Positions 17,374 through 25,157 of a stretch of 64,000 nucleotides of DNA are shown here, in pieces. The notes under the pieces are model-generated. The model was not told the origin of the DNA. It made no database searches and saw only the letters and a program-made list of their open reading frames with translations. The position numbers and the translations under genes are program-made. Position 1 is the stretch's first letter, and every line of letters begins with the position of its first letter. Source of the stretch: Flagellimonas olearia (GTDB taxonomy: Bacteria > Bacteroidota > Bacteroidia > Flavobacteriales > Flavobacteriaceae); assembly GCF_009184425.1 (NCBI RefSeq), contig NZ_WELG01000001.1, forward strand, positions 1,673,870 through 1,737,869. The letters are read 5' to 3'.

Positions 17374-18417
17374 ATGTCCAGAACCTATGTGGGATCCACC
17401 ATATATCACATTTATCTTGCACTCCTGCATATCCTAAAAGATTCGAGATACGAAACGGAAAACCTAGGGGAAAATCTTCTTTTTTTGGTAGAGAGTACCC
17501 CCATGATCGAAACCCTTATCCCCAACCTAAAAAAGCATTTTTTTAGGGACGTCCACATTATATCGGAACGGAAAGACCATGTTTCCGACCTTGGGAAATT
17601 CAATTATTCATTTCGAAGGAAACAAAAACTTATTCCTTATCTGGAGTCCAAACATCCTATTCTTGCCAAAGAAAAGTCCTTTATCCAAAATTCGGACATC
17701 TATCTATGTGATACCGATTCGTCCAAAAGCTATTTTCTCTACGAGTTTGGAAAAAAGGACCTCAATATGATAGAGGATGGTGCCCGTACCTATAGCCAGC
17801 GGCACAGTGGCTTTGAACAATTCATAAAGACCTATCTTACCAGGACGCCCGTTGGTGGTGGTTTTGATAAAGAGATAAAGACCATTTTTGCCCAATTCCC
17901 TGAAAAATTGCCCCGTCCACTCCCCAAAAAGGCTGTTGAGCTGAACATTAAAAAAGAGGTGGCCAAGCTGGATGAGAAAACCAAACAGGAAATTTTTTCC
18001 ATTTTTCTGCCAGAAAATGCCTTTGCCATCAAAGGGGACAACAATGCACTCATCCTGACCCAGCCCATATCCGAGGACAAGGTCATAAAGAGCGAGGCCG
18101 AAAAAATAGCCATCTACCGGGATGTGATTTCCAAGGTACCTTCGGACATGAATATCATTTTGAAAACCCATCCAAGGGAGACCACTCAATACGAAAACCA
18201 TTTTAAGGACATTACCGTGTTACCAGCGCTTTTCCCAATAGAAATATTAGGGCTACGTGAAGGTTTTTTCTTTGAGCGGGGCTATACCTTGTTTTCCACC
18301 GCACTCTCCAATTTGGAAATTGTTAAGCACAGATTTTTTCTGGGCAAGGATTATTTGGATAAATTTACCGTTAAAGCAACCAAGAACCTGATAAAGAACA
18401 TGGACGTTCATCCATAA
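17374..18417 (+). CDS. GT52-like sialyltransferase candidate (nonulosonate transferase)
   Basis: The product has 347 residues, no signal peptide and no clear membrane segment. It carries in order the three short motifs shared by bacterial sialyltransferases of GT52, GT80 and GT38: an acidic D/E-D/E-G (EDG at 134-136, in NMIEDGARTY), HP (266-267, in LKTHPRE) and S-S/T (ST at 308-309). LILTQPISED at 227-236 also resembles GT52 members. It lies 9 nt before the CMP-nonulosonate synthetase gene, so transfer of the CMP-activated sugar to a surface glycan is the natural inference. Overall similarity looks weak, so the family call is tentative but the context is strong. Confidence 0.68.
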   Translation: MSRTYVGSTIYHIYLALLHILKDSRYETENLGENLLFLVESTPMIETLIPNLKKHFFRDVHIISERKDHVSDLGKFNYSFRRKQKLIPYLESKHPILAKEKSFIQNSDIYLCDTDSSKSYFLYEFGKKDLNMIEDGARTYSQRHSGFEQFIKTYLTRTPVGGGFDKEIKTIFAQFPEKLPRPLPKKAVELNIKKEVAKLDEKTKQEIFSIFLPENAFAIKGDNNALILTQPISEDKVIKSEAEKIAIYRDVISKVPSDMNIILKTHPRETTQYENHFKDITVLPALFPIEILGLREGFFFERGYTLFSTALSNLEIVKHRFFLGKDYLDKFTVKATKNLIKNMDVHP

Positions 18418-18426
18418 CATTCAGTT

Positions 18427-19599
18427 ATGTCAAAAAAAAGCATCGGATTCATACCACTACGAAAAAACTCAAAGGGCATCCCTGGCAAGAACAAAAAGAA
18501 ATTGCTGGGCAGACCCTTGTTCACCTGGGTGTTGACAGAAGCCATCTTCTCAAACCTTGACGAGGTCTATGTCTTTACCGATGACGATGACATCATCGAT
18601 TACATCTCCCAGCATTTTAAATGGGCACCCAAGGTAAAACCCTTGAAACGCTCCGATGAAAATGCCTCGGATACGGCTTCCACCGAAGCGGCCATGTTGG
18701 AATTTTGTGAGTCCGCGCAGATTGATTTTGATGTGTTTTGCCTGTTGCAGGCCACATCACCTCTTACTAAAAGGAACGACATCAACGCCGCCTTGGCCAA
18801 ATTGAACGATGATGGTTTTGATGCCGTCCTCAGTGTGGTAAATACGCACCGCTTTACTTGGTCCAAAGACGGCAAACCGTTGAACTACGACTTCAAAGCA
18901 AGACCAAGACGACAGGATTTTGATGGACTTCTTATTGAAAATGGGGCGGTCTACTGCACCAAAAAAGAAGCACTCCTGGAGTCCAAAAACAGGTTGAGTG
19001 GCTCCATTGGCCTTATTGAAATGCATGAGGAAACCTTGGTGGAGATTGATTCCGAAACCGACTTTCAGATTATTGAACAATTGCTGATTTCCCATTTCAA
19101 ATCCAACAAATCGGCACAACGCATCAACCACTTTATTTTGGATGTGGATGGTGTTTTCACGGATGGAAGTGTCACCTTCAACAAGGAAGGGGAATTCTCC
19201 AAACGCTTTGACATGCGCGATGGTATGGGACTGGAAGTGTTGCGCGAGCACGGGGTAAATGTCATGGTCATGACCTCCGAAAATTCCCAAGTAGTGGGTC
19301 AGCGTATGAAAAAATTAAAAATAACGGATACCTTTTTGGGGGTAAAGGACAAATACTCTTTTCTGGAAAACCTTTGTTCCGAAAGAAATATTTCTCCAAA
19401 GGAGATTGCCTATATTGGGGACGATGTAAACGATTGGAGCAACATCCTTAGGGCCGGTTGGTCTTTTTGCCCCTCAAACGCCACCAAACCTATCAAATAC
19501 CATGCAGATATGGTTTTAAAGAACAAATCTGCACAAGGTGCCATTCGCGAGGCTTGCGAATTTATCATCAACTATAATCTAAGATTCAATGACCTATAA
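18427..19599 (+). CDS. CMP-nonulosonate cytidylyltransferase fused to KdsC-like HAD phosphatase
   Basis: The product has 390 residues in two domains. Residues 1-225 are a NeuA-type cytidylyltransferase: IPLRKNSKGIPGKN (9-22), LLQATSPL (106-113) and the metal-binding EIDSETDF (206-213). Residues 235-385 are a HAD-IIIC phosphatase like KdsC with intact motifs: DVDG (239-242), MTSEN (282-286), Lys307 and GDDVND (331-336). It should activate a nine-carbon sugar with CTP and may first remove its 9-phosphate. The order is also that of animal CMAS. The gene overlaps the synthase gene by 11 nt, which suggests coupled translation. Confidence 0.85.
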   Translation: MSKKSIGFIPLRKNSKGIPGKNKKKLLGRPLFTWVLTEAIFSNLDEVYVFTDDDDIIDYISQHFKWAPKVKPLKRSDENASDTASTEAAMLEFCESAQIDFDVFCLLQATSPLTKRNDINAALAKLNDDGFDAVLSVVNTHRFTWSKDGKPLNYDFKARPRRQDFDGLLIENGAVYCTKKEALLESKNRLSGSIGLIEMHEETLVEIDSETDFQIIEQLLISHFKSNKSAQRINHFILDVDGVFTDGSVTFNKEGEFSKRFDMRDGMGLEVLREHGVNVMVMTSENSQVVGQRMKKLKITDTFLGVKDKYSFLENLCSERNISPKEIAYIGDDVNDWSNILRAGWSFCPSNATKPIKYHADMVLKNKSAQGAIREACEFIINYNLRFNDL

Positions 19600-20458
19600 A
19601 GAACCCTATATCATTGCCGAAATCGGATGCAACCACAAAGGCGACATGAAAATTGCCAAGGAGTTGATCAACATGGCCAAGATTTTTGGTAATGCCAACG
19701 CGGTAAAATTCCAAAAGCGGAACAATAAAGAATTGCTCACCGAGGCGCAGTACAATGCACCCCACCCCAATCCTATCAACTCTTACGGCGATACCTACGG
19801 GGCGCACCGGGAGTTTTTGGAGTTCGATGTGGACCAACACCAAGAATTGAAGGACTATTGCGAAGAAGTGGGTATTACCTACTCCACTTCGGTTTGGGAG
19901 ACTACCTCCGCCAAGGAAATTGCTGGATTGAATCCCGACTTTATAAAAATCCCATCTGCCTGTAACAACAATTTTGAGATGTTGGGATGGCTGTGCGATA
20001 ATTACAATGGAGAAATCCATATCTCAACAGGAATGACCACCAAGGATGAGATTAAAATCCTTGTGGACTTTTTCGATGAACGGGGAAGGGGCAAAGACTT
20101 GGTCGTCTACAATTGCACCTCGGGATATCCGGTCCCTTTTGAAGACGTCTGCCTCTTGGATATTCTGACCCTTCAGGAAAAATATGGGGACAAAGTCAAA
20201 AGCATTGGATTTTCTGGGCACCACTTGGGAATTGCCATCGATGTTGCCGCCTACACCCTGGGCGCCCATGTCATAGAAAGGCATTTTACCCTAGACCGAA
20301 CATGGAAAGGTACCGACCATGCCGCTTCTTTGGAACCCATGGGTCTTAGAAAGCTGTGCCGGGACCTCAGGGCCACCCACAAAGCACTGACCTACAAACA
20401 AAAAGACATTCTGGATATTGAAAGCGTTCAGCGCGAAAAGTTGAAATACAAAAAATAA
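19589..20458 (+). CDS. NeuB-family nonulosonic acid (9-phosphate) synthase, no SAF domain
   Basis: The product has 289 residues, only the TIM-barrel NeuB domain; the usual C-terminal SAF/antifreeze domain is absent. AEIGCNHKGDM (10-20) and the metal-binding SGHH (209-212) fit the family. The stretch IERHFTLDRTWKGTDH (229-244) followed by AASLEP resembles animal sialic acid 9-phosphate synthase more than the bacterial RPGPD type. It would condense phosphoenolpyruvate with a hexose such as mannose-6-phosphate or ManNAc-6-phosphate. No epimerase, PseB/C or LegB/C genes are nearby. The tsaC-like gene begins right after its stop. Confidence 0.85.
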   Translation: MTYKEPYIIAEIGCNHKGDMKIAKELINMAKIFGNANAVKFQKRNNKELLTEAQYNAPHPNPINSYGDTYGAHREFLEFDVDQHQELKDYCEEVGITYSTSVWETTSAKEIAGLNPDFIKIPSACNNNFEMLGWLCDNYNGEIHISTGMTTKDEIKILVDFFDERGRGKDLVVYNCTSGYPVPFEDVCLLDILTLQEKYGDKVKSIGFSGHHLGIAIDVAAYTLGAHVIERHFTLDRTWKGTDHAASLEPMGLRKLCRDLRATHKALTYKQKDILDIESVQREKLKYKK

Positions 20459-21031
20459 ATGGGTGCCGATTTTAATGAAGAGCTGCAAAAATGCTTCGAG
20501 GTTCTGAATCAAGGCGGACTGATCCTTTACCCTACCGATACCGTTTGGGGCATTGGTTGCGATGCCACCAACCCTGAAGCCGTCCAGAAAGTATATGCCC
20601 TTAAAAACAGGGAAGACAGCAAGGCCCTTATTTGCCTTGTGGCCAATCAGGCCATGTTGGAGCGCCATGTAAAAGAGGTGCCCGAAGTGGCCTATGACAT
20701 TATGGATTTGGCTACCAAACCCACTACCATCGTATTTGATGAACCCATTGGTGTGGCCCAAAACCTGGTTGCCGAAGACAATACTTTGGCCATACGGGTG
20801 GCTTCAGACAAATTTTGCCAGTACCTCATCAACAAATTTAGAAAGCCCATTGTATCCACATCAGCCAATATCTCTGGAGAACCCACTCCAAAACGGTTCA
20901 AGGATATCGGCCCTGAAATTTTAAAAGGAGTGGACTATGTGGTAAATTTGCCGGACGAAAACAAAGATCCTTCCCCATCATCCATTATAAAATTGGGCAA
21001 TGATGGGCAGGTGAAGGTAATCCGGGAATAA
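20459..21031 (+). CDS. L-threonylcarbamoyladenylate synthase (TsaC/Sua5/YrdC family)
   Basis: The product has 190 residues with one YrdC domain: GGLILYPTDTVWGIGCDA, then KNREDSKALICLV and the substrate-binding STSANISGEPTP. It makes the threonylcarbamoyl-AMP used for t6A modification of tRNA in the cytoplasm. No Sua5 C-terminal domain is present. The ATG directly abuts the stop of the synthase gene (TAAATG), placing a core tRNA gene in the same transcription unit as the sialic acid set. YciO-type paralogs are an alternative. Confidence 0.9.
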   Translation: MGADFNEELQKCFEVLNQGGLILYPTDTVWGIGCDATNPEAVQKVYALKNREDSKALICLVANQAMLERHVKEVPEVAYDIMDLATKPTTIVFDEPIGVAQNLVAEDNTLAIRVASDKFCQYLINKFRKPIVSTSANISGEPTPKRFKDIGPEILKGVDYVVNLPDENKDPSPSSIIKLGNDGQVKVIRE

Positions 21032-21032
21032 A

Positions 21033-22463
21033 ATGACGCAAGAATTCCATAAAGAGGCCATAGAACACCCTATTTTTCAGCTTATCGGAGAAGCTTCCGA
21101 TGAATTGGGCGTGGACTCCTATGTGATTGGTGGATATGTCCGTGATTACTTTTTAAACCGAAAAACGCCCAAGGACATTGATATTGTTGCCGTAGGCAGT
21201 GGAATTCAGCTTGCCAAAGCCGTGGCCAAAAAACTAAAAGGAAGACCGGACATCTCGGTTTTCAAGAATTTTGGGACGGCCATGATCAAACACAAGGATT
21301 TGGAACTGGAGTTTGTGGGCGCAAGGAAAGAAAGCTACCACCGGGACAGCAGAAAACCCATAGTAGAGGATGGCACTTTGGAAGATGACCAAAATCGACG
21401 TGATTTCACCATCAATGCCATGGCGCTGGCGTTGAACAAAGCCAATTTCGGGCAACTTTTAGATCCTTTTGATGGATTGGCCGATTTGGATAGGGAAATC
21501 ATCCGAACTCCTTTGGAACCGGGCATCACTTATTCTGATGACCCTTTGCGGATGATGCGGGCCATCCGGTTTGCCTCCCAACTCCATTTTACCATAGAAT
21601 TGAAATCGCTCCAAGCCATTTCTGAAAACCAAGAACGCATCAAGATTGTTTCCGGGGAACGCATTGTGGACGAACTCCATAAAATATTGCTCAGTGAAAA
21701 ACCATCCGTGGGTCTTTCGTTGCTGCACAAAACAGGGTTATTACCAATCATACTTCCTGAATTGACGGCTTTACAGGGCATAGAGGAAATTGAAGGGCAG
21801 CGTCACAAGGACAATTTTTGGCATACCCTTGAAGTGGTGGATAACATTTCCGAAACTACGGACAACCTTTGGTTGCGATGGGCAGCACTTCTTCATGATA
21901 TCGGGAAGGCGCCCACAAAAAAATTCCATAAGAAAATCGGGTGGACCTTCCATGCGCATGAATTTGTGGGATCCAAAATGGTTTACAAACTCTTCAAGCG
22001 GTTACGGATGCCCTTGAACGAGAAAATGAAATTTGTGCAGAAAATGGTATTGATGAGTTCTAGGCCCATTGTCCTGGCCGAAGACCATGTTACCGATTCT
22101 GCGGTACGTCGATTGGTATTTGATGCCGGCGATCATGTGGACGACCTCATGACCCTCTGCGAGGCGGATATCACCACCAAAAATCCCAAGAAACAAAGAA
22201 GGTACAAGAACAACTTCCAATTGGTCCGCCAAAAAATAGTGGAAGTGGAAGAACGGGACCACGTTCGCAATTTCCAGCCCCCGGTTTCCGGTGAGGAGAT
22301 CATGAAAACCTTCAATTTAAAGCCCTCAAAGGAAATCGGCATCATCAAAGAGGCCATTAAAGAAGCCATTTTGGAAGGTGAAATTCCCAATGAATATGAG
22401 GCCGCTTACCAGTTTATGCTGGAAAAAGGCAAAAAATTGAACTTAAAAGTCCAATCGGAATGA
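21033..22463 (+). CDS. tRNA nucleotidyltransferase/poly(A) polymerase family with HD domain
   Basis: The product has 476 residues. The class II head has GGYVRDYFLNRKTPKDIDIV (carboxylate pair DID), then RRDFTINAMAL, and DDPLRMMRAIRFASQLHF as the nucleotide-binding region. An HD domain follows (LRWAALLHDIGKAPTK). It adds or repairs the 3' CCA of tRNAs. It starts one base after the tsaC-like gene and overlaps the COX15 gene by ATGA. Confidence 0.93.
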   Translation: MTQEFHKEAIEHPIFQLIGEASDELGVDSYVIGGYVRDYFLNRKTPKDIDIVAVGSGIQLAKAVAKKLKGRPDISVFKNFGTAMIKHKDLELEFVGARKESYHRDSRKPIVEDGTLEDDQNRRDFTINAMALALNKANFGQLLDPFDGLADLDREIIRTPLEPGITYSDDPLRMMRAIRFASQLHFTIELKSLQAISENQERIKIVSGERIVDELHKILLSEKPSVGLSLLHKTGLLPIILPELTALQGIEEIEGQRHKDNFWHTLEVVDNISETTDNLWLRWAALLHDIGKAPTKKFHKKIGWTFHAHEFVGSKMVYKLFKRLRMPLNEKMKFVQKMVLMSSRPIVLAEDHVTDSAVRRLVFDAGDHVDDLMTLCEADITTKNPKKQRRYKNNFQLVRQKIVEVEERDHVRNFQPPVSGEEIMKTFNLKPSKEIGIIKEAIKEAILEGEIPNEYEAAYQFMLEKGKKLNLKVQSE

Positions 22464-23473
22464 AAACGAACAAAGCTGTTGTGTATTGGTTGTTGACGGG
22501 CTGCGCGCTCATTTTTGTGATGGTATTGGTAGGCGGAATTACCCGTCTTACCCATTCCGGGCTTTCCATATCGGATTATAAATTGATCCATGGCACCCTT
22601 CCTCCCATGAACGAGCAAGCATGGCAGGAGGCATTTGACCTGTACAAACAGTACCCAGAGTACCAAAAGCTGAATTCCCATTTTGATATCGAAGATTTCA
22701 AGGATATTTACTTTTGGGAGTGGTTGCACCGCTTCATTGGAAGGTTTATTGGCATTGTCTTTATTTTACCTTTCCTCTACTTTTTGTTCACTAAAAAACT
22801 GGACCGGCCTACCATTAAAAAATGTTTGGTCCTTTTGTTTTTAGGTGGATTTCAAGGCTTTTTGGGTTGGTATATGGTAAAAAGCGGGTTGGTGGACCAT
22901 CCCGATGTGTCCCATTTTAGGTTGGCATCCCACCTCACCATGGCATTCCTTACCTTCGCGTTCAGTCTTTGGGTGGCCTTGGACCTGATCTACCCCACTA
23001 AAAAAGAAATCAACCGCAGTATACGGAACCTTATCCGCGTTGGGTATGTGGTTTTATTGCTCCAAATTATCTGGGGCGCCTTTGTGGCCGGATTGGACGC
23101 CGGTTTTATCCATAATCATTGGCCCATGATGAGTGAGGGAAAATTAATGCACGAGACCGTTTACATAGAACATCAGCCTGTAATAAAGAACTTTTTTGAA
23201 GGCAAGAGTGGTGTGCAATTTGTGCACCGCTACTTGGCCTACATTGTGGTTGGATTTATAGCACTTATCTGGTATAAAACCCGAAAAGTGGTACGTACAC
23301 CCCTTCAGGAAAAAGGATTGAAATTGTTGCTGGCCTTGGTCGGTTTACAATTTGTTCTGGGAGTATTTACGCTAATATATGCGGTTCCCCTGTGGTTGGG
23401 CATTGCGCACCAAATCGGAGCATTTTTCCTGTTGGCGGCCATGACCTTTACCTTACATCGGTTCACCAAATAA
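22460..23473 (+). CDS. Heme A synthase, COX15/CtaA family
   Basis: The product has 337 residues with 8 hydrophobic segments. GGITRLTHSGLSI, EWLHRFIGRFIGI, HLTMAF and VQFVHRYLAYIVV hold the conserved haem-ligand histidines. The enzyme oxidises heme O to heme A in the inner membrane for aa3-type oxidases. The gene is the last of the apparent operon from 17374; a new promoter follows in the gap after it. Confidence 0.92.
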   Translation: MKTNKAVVYWLLTGCALIFVMVLVGGITRLTHSGLSISDYKLIHGTLPPMNEQAWQEAFDLYKQYPEYQKLNSHFDIEDFKDIYFWEWLHRFIGRFIGIVFILPFLYFLFTKKLDRPTIKKCLVLLFLGGFQGFLGWYMVKSGLVDHPDVSHFRLASHLTMAFLTFAFSLWVALDLIYPTKKEINRSIRNLIRVGYVVLLLQIIWGAFVAGLDAGFIHNHWPMMSEGKLMHETVYIEHQPVIKNFFEGKSGVQFVHRYLAYIVVGFIALIWYKTRKVVRTPLQEKGLKLLLALVGLQFVLGVFTLIYAVPLWLGIAHQIGAFFLLAAMTFTLHRFTK

Positions 23474-23486
23474 CACCTATTTGTCG

Positions 23487-23494
23487 TAAATTTG
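23487..23494 (+). promoter_or_regulatory. -7 box TAAATTTG before the pRiA4b ORF-3 gene
   Basis: This TAnnTTTG box ends 22 nt before the ATG at 23517. It may also serve ndpA, which has no unique upstream DNA of its own. Confidence 0.45.
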
Positions 23495-23516
23495 TGCCCA
23501 CTCTAAAAATTTTTGG

Positions 23517-24017
23517 ATGATTTATAAAATCAGGATTATTCTTGATGCTGAGGAAGATATCTTCAGGGACATTGAAATTGAGGATAACAATACATTGGAA
23601 GAATTTCACAATGCCATAACCCAAGCCTTTGGTTTTGAAGGTGGTGAAATGGCCTCTTTTTATACCTGTGATGAGGAATGGAACCAAGACGAGGAAATCG
23701 CCCTGTTCGATATGAGCGAGAACGGTTCCGATGTCCGGTTGATGAACGAAACTGTCCTTGACGATGTAATGACCGAACAATCCCCAAAGTTGATTTATGT
23801 GTACGACTTTTTCAGTATGTGGACTTTCTTTGTGGAATTGGCTGACATTGTGGACAAGGAAGACGGAAGGGTCTATCCGAACATCCTCTTCAGTTTTGGG
23901 GAACTCCCGGATTCCCCACCAGAGAAAAAATTCGAATCAGATCCCGATGCTTCCGTTGATTTTGACAATCTTCTGGACAGTTACGACGACATGGATTTTG
24001 ACGAAAACTGGAACTAA
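23517..24017 (+). CDS. Plasmid pRiA4b ORF-3 family protein
   Basis: The product has 166 acidic residues. IYKIRIILDAEEDIFRDIEI, TLEEFHNAITQAFGF and ASFYTCDEEW are typical of the pRiA4b ORF-3 (IS1096 TnpR-like) fold, which is widespread and of unknown function despite the name. There is no sign of an insertion element around it. The tail is strongly acidic and disordered (DSYDDMDFDENWN). A heptamer repeat begins 4 nt after its stop. Confidence 0.78.
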   Translation: MIYKIRIILDAEEDIFRDIEIEDNNTLEEFHNAITQAFGFEGGEMASFYTCDEEWNQDEEIALFDMSENGSDVRLMNETVLDDVMTEQSPKLIYVYDFFSMWTFFVELADIVDKEDGRVYPNILFSFGELPDSPPEKKFESDPDASVDFDNLLDSYDDMDFDENWN

Positions 24018-24020
24018 CAA

Positions 24021-24090
24021 CCCCTAACCCCTAACCCCTAACCCCTAACCCCTAACTCCTAACTCCTAACTCCTAACTCCTAACTCCTAA
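24021..24090 (+). repeat. Tandem heptamer repeat, 5 x CCCCTAA then 5 x CTCCTAA
   Basis: Ten perfect heptamers sit end to end: five CCCCTAA (24021-24055) followed by five CTCCTAA (24056-24090). They fill the whole space between the pRiA4b gene and the ATG of ndpA at 24099. The complementary strand reads TTAGGGG five times, so it could form a G-quadruplex. The clean switch between two units suggests a point change followed by copying. Slippage could change copy number and so the spacing ahead of ndpA. Confidence 0.97.
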
Positions 24091-24098
24091 CTTAAAAA

Positions 24099-25157
24099 AT
24101 GCTAAACCTATATTCCGCCCAAATTGAAAGTATCTCCCTCCACAGAGTGGGAAACAAGAGCAAGAACGAATCCGCCTTTTTGTCCGCGGAGCCCTTTTCA
24201 TTGAATGATGAAATGGCCGGATTGCTCAAAGAATACTTCTTTAAGCCTTTTCGGGAGAAGGAAGAAAACTATTTTAGGTTCTTTAATGACGTGGATTTGG
24301 AGTTCAATGAGGTGTACAAATCAGTTGCGGAATTGTTCCTGGACCACGGAACGGCACATCAGGCCTCCAAAAAAATCACCACACACCTGTTTGAACAATC
24401 CAACCACCCCCACATCAAAAGCGGGGAAGTGTATGTAGTGCATTTTTCGGACATGGTCATCGACAATAAAAAGACCGATGCCGTTGGTATTTTTAAAAGT
24501 GAGCTGAAGCATGATTTCCTTCAATTCCAGGAAAAGGAACAGAATCTGGAAATTTTAATCCGACAGGGCATCAACATCAATAAACTGGACAAGGGCTGTA
24601 TCATTTTCAATATGGAGAAGGAAGAAGGGTTCAAAGTTTTGTCCGTTGATAGTAACCGTTACGATGCCAAATATTGGCTGGAGAACTTTTTGGGTCTTGT
24701 TCCCCTGACCGATGAAAACTTTTATACCAAAAACTACCTTAAGTTCTGTCAAAACTTCGCCAAGGACGTGGTATTGCCCGCCGAGGACAAACAACAGGAA
24801 GTACTGTTCATGAACCGTGCGGTGAACCACTTTGCCAAGAACGATGCCTTTGAGGAAACCTCTTTTTTAAATGAGGTGATGGAAAACCCGGAATTGATTC
24901 CCGAGTTTAAACACTACAAGGTTGAAAAAGGCCCCAAATACAGCATTGAGGACGTTTCCAATTTTGATATTGCCAACAAGGCTGTATCCGATGCCCGGAA
25001 AAAAATCAAGAATGTCATCAATCTGGATACCAACATCCAGATAAAAATGGATTTCATCAACCCGGAATCCGCCCAAAAATTTGTGGAAAAGGGTTGGGAC
25101 GAGGAACGACAGATGTATTACTATTTGGTGTATTTCAACAAGGAACAGAAGAGCTAG
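24099..25157 (+). CDS. Nucleoid-associated protein, NdpA/YejK family
   Basis: The product has 352 residues. The N-terminus (MLNLYSAQIESISLHRVGNK) and the central VYVVHFSDMVIDNKKTDAVG with GININKLDKGCIIFN match the 37-kDa nucleoid-associated family. The E. coli member binds DNA, but its role is unclear. The start is the ATG 9 nt after the heptamer repeat. The stop overlaps the stop of the convergent gene by 4 nt. Confidence 0.85.
   Translation: MLNLYSAQIESISLHRVGNKSKNESAFLSAEPFSLNDEMAGLLKEYFFKPFREKEENYFRFFNDVDLEFNEVYKSVAELFLDHGTAHQASKKITTHLFEQSNHPHIKSGEVYVVHFSDMVIDNKKTDAVGIFKSELKHDFLQFQEKEQNLEILIRQGININKLDKGCIIFNMEKEEGFKVLSVDSNRYDAKYWLENFLGLVPLTDENFYTKNYLKFCQNFAKDVVLPAEDKQQEVLFMNRAVNHFAKNDAFEETSFLNEVMENPELIPEFKHYKVEKGPKYSIEDVSNFDIANKAVSDARKKIKNVINLDTNIQIKMDFINPESAQKFVEKGWDEERQMYYYLVYFNKEQKS

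Noticed and set aside
23517-24017. pRiA4b ORF-3/IS1096 TnpR-like name as a sign of an insertion element
   Set aside because: No transposase, terminal inverted repeat or target duplication is near; the name of this family is historical.
24021-24090. The heptamer array as a chromosome end (telomere) or CRISPR
   Set aside because: It is internal, flanked by intact genes, only 70 bp long and lacks spacers; a slippage-prone tandem repeat is enough to explain it.
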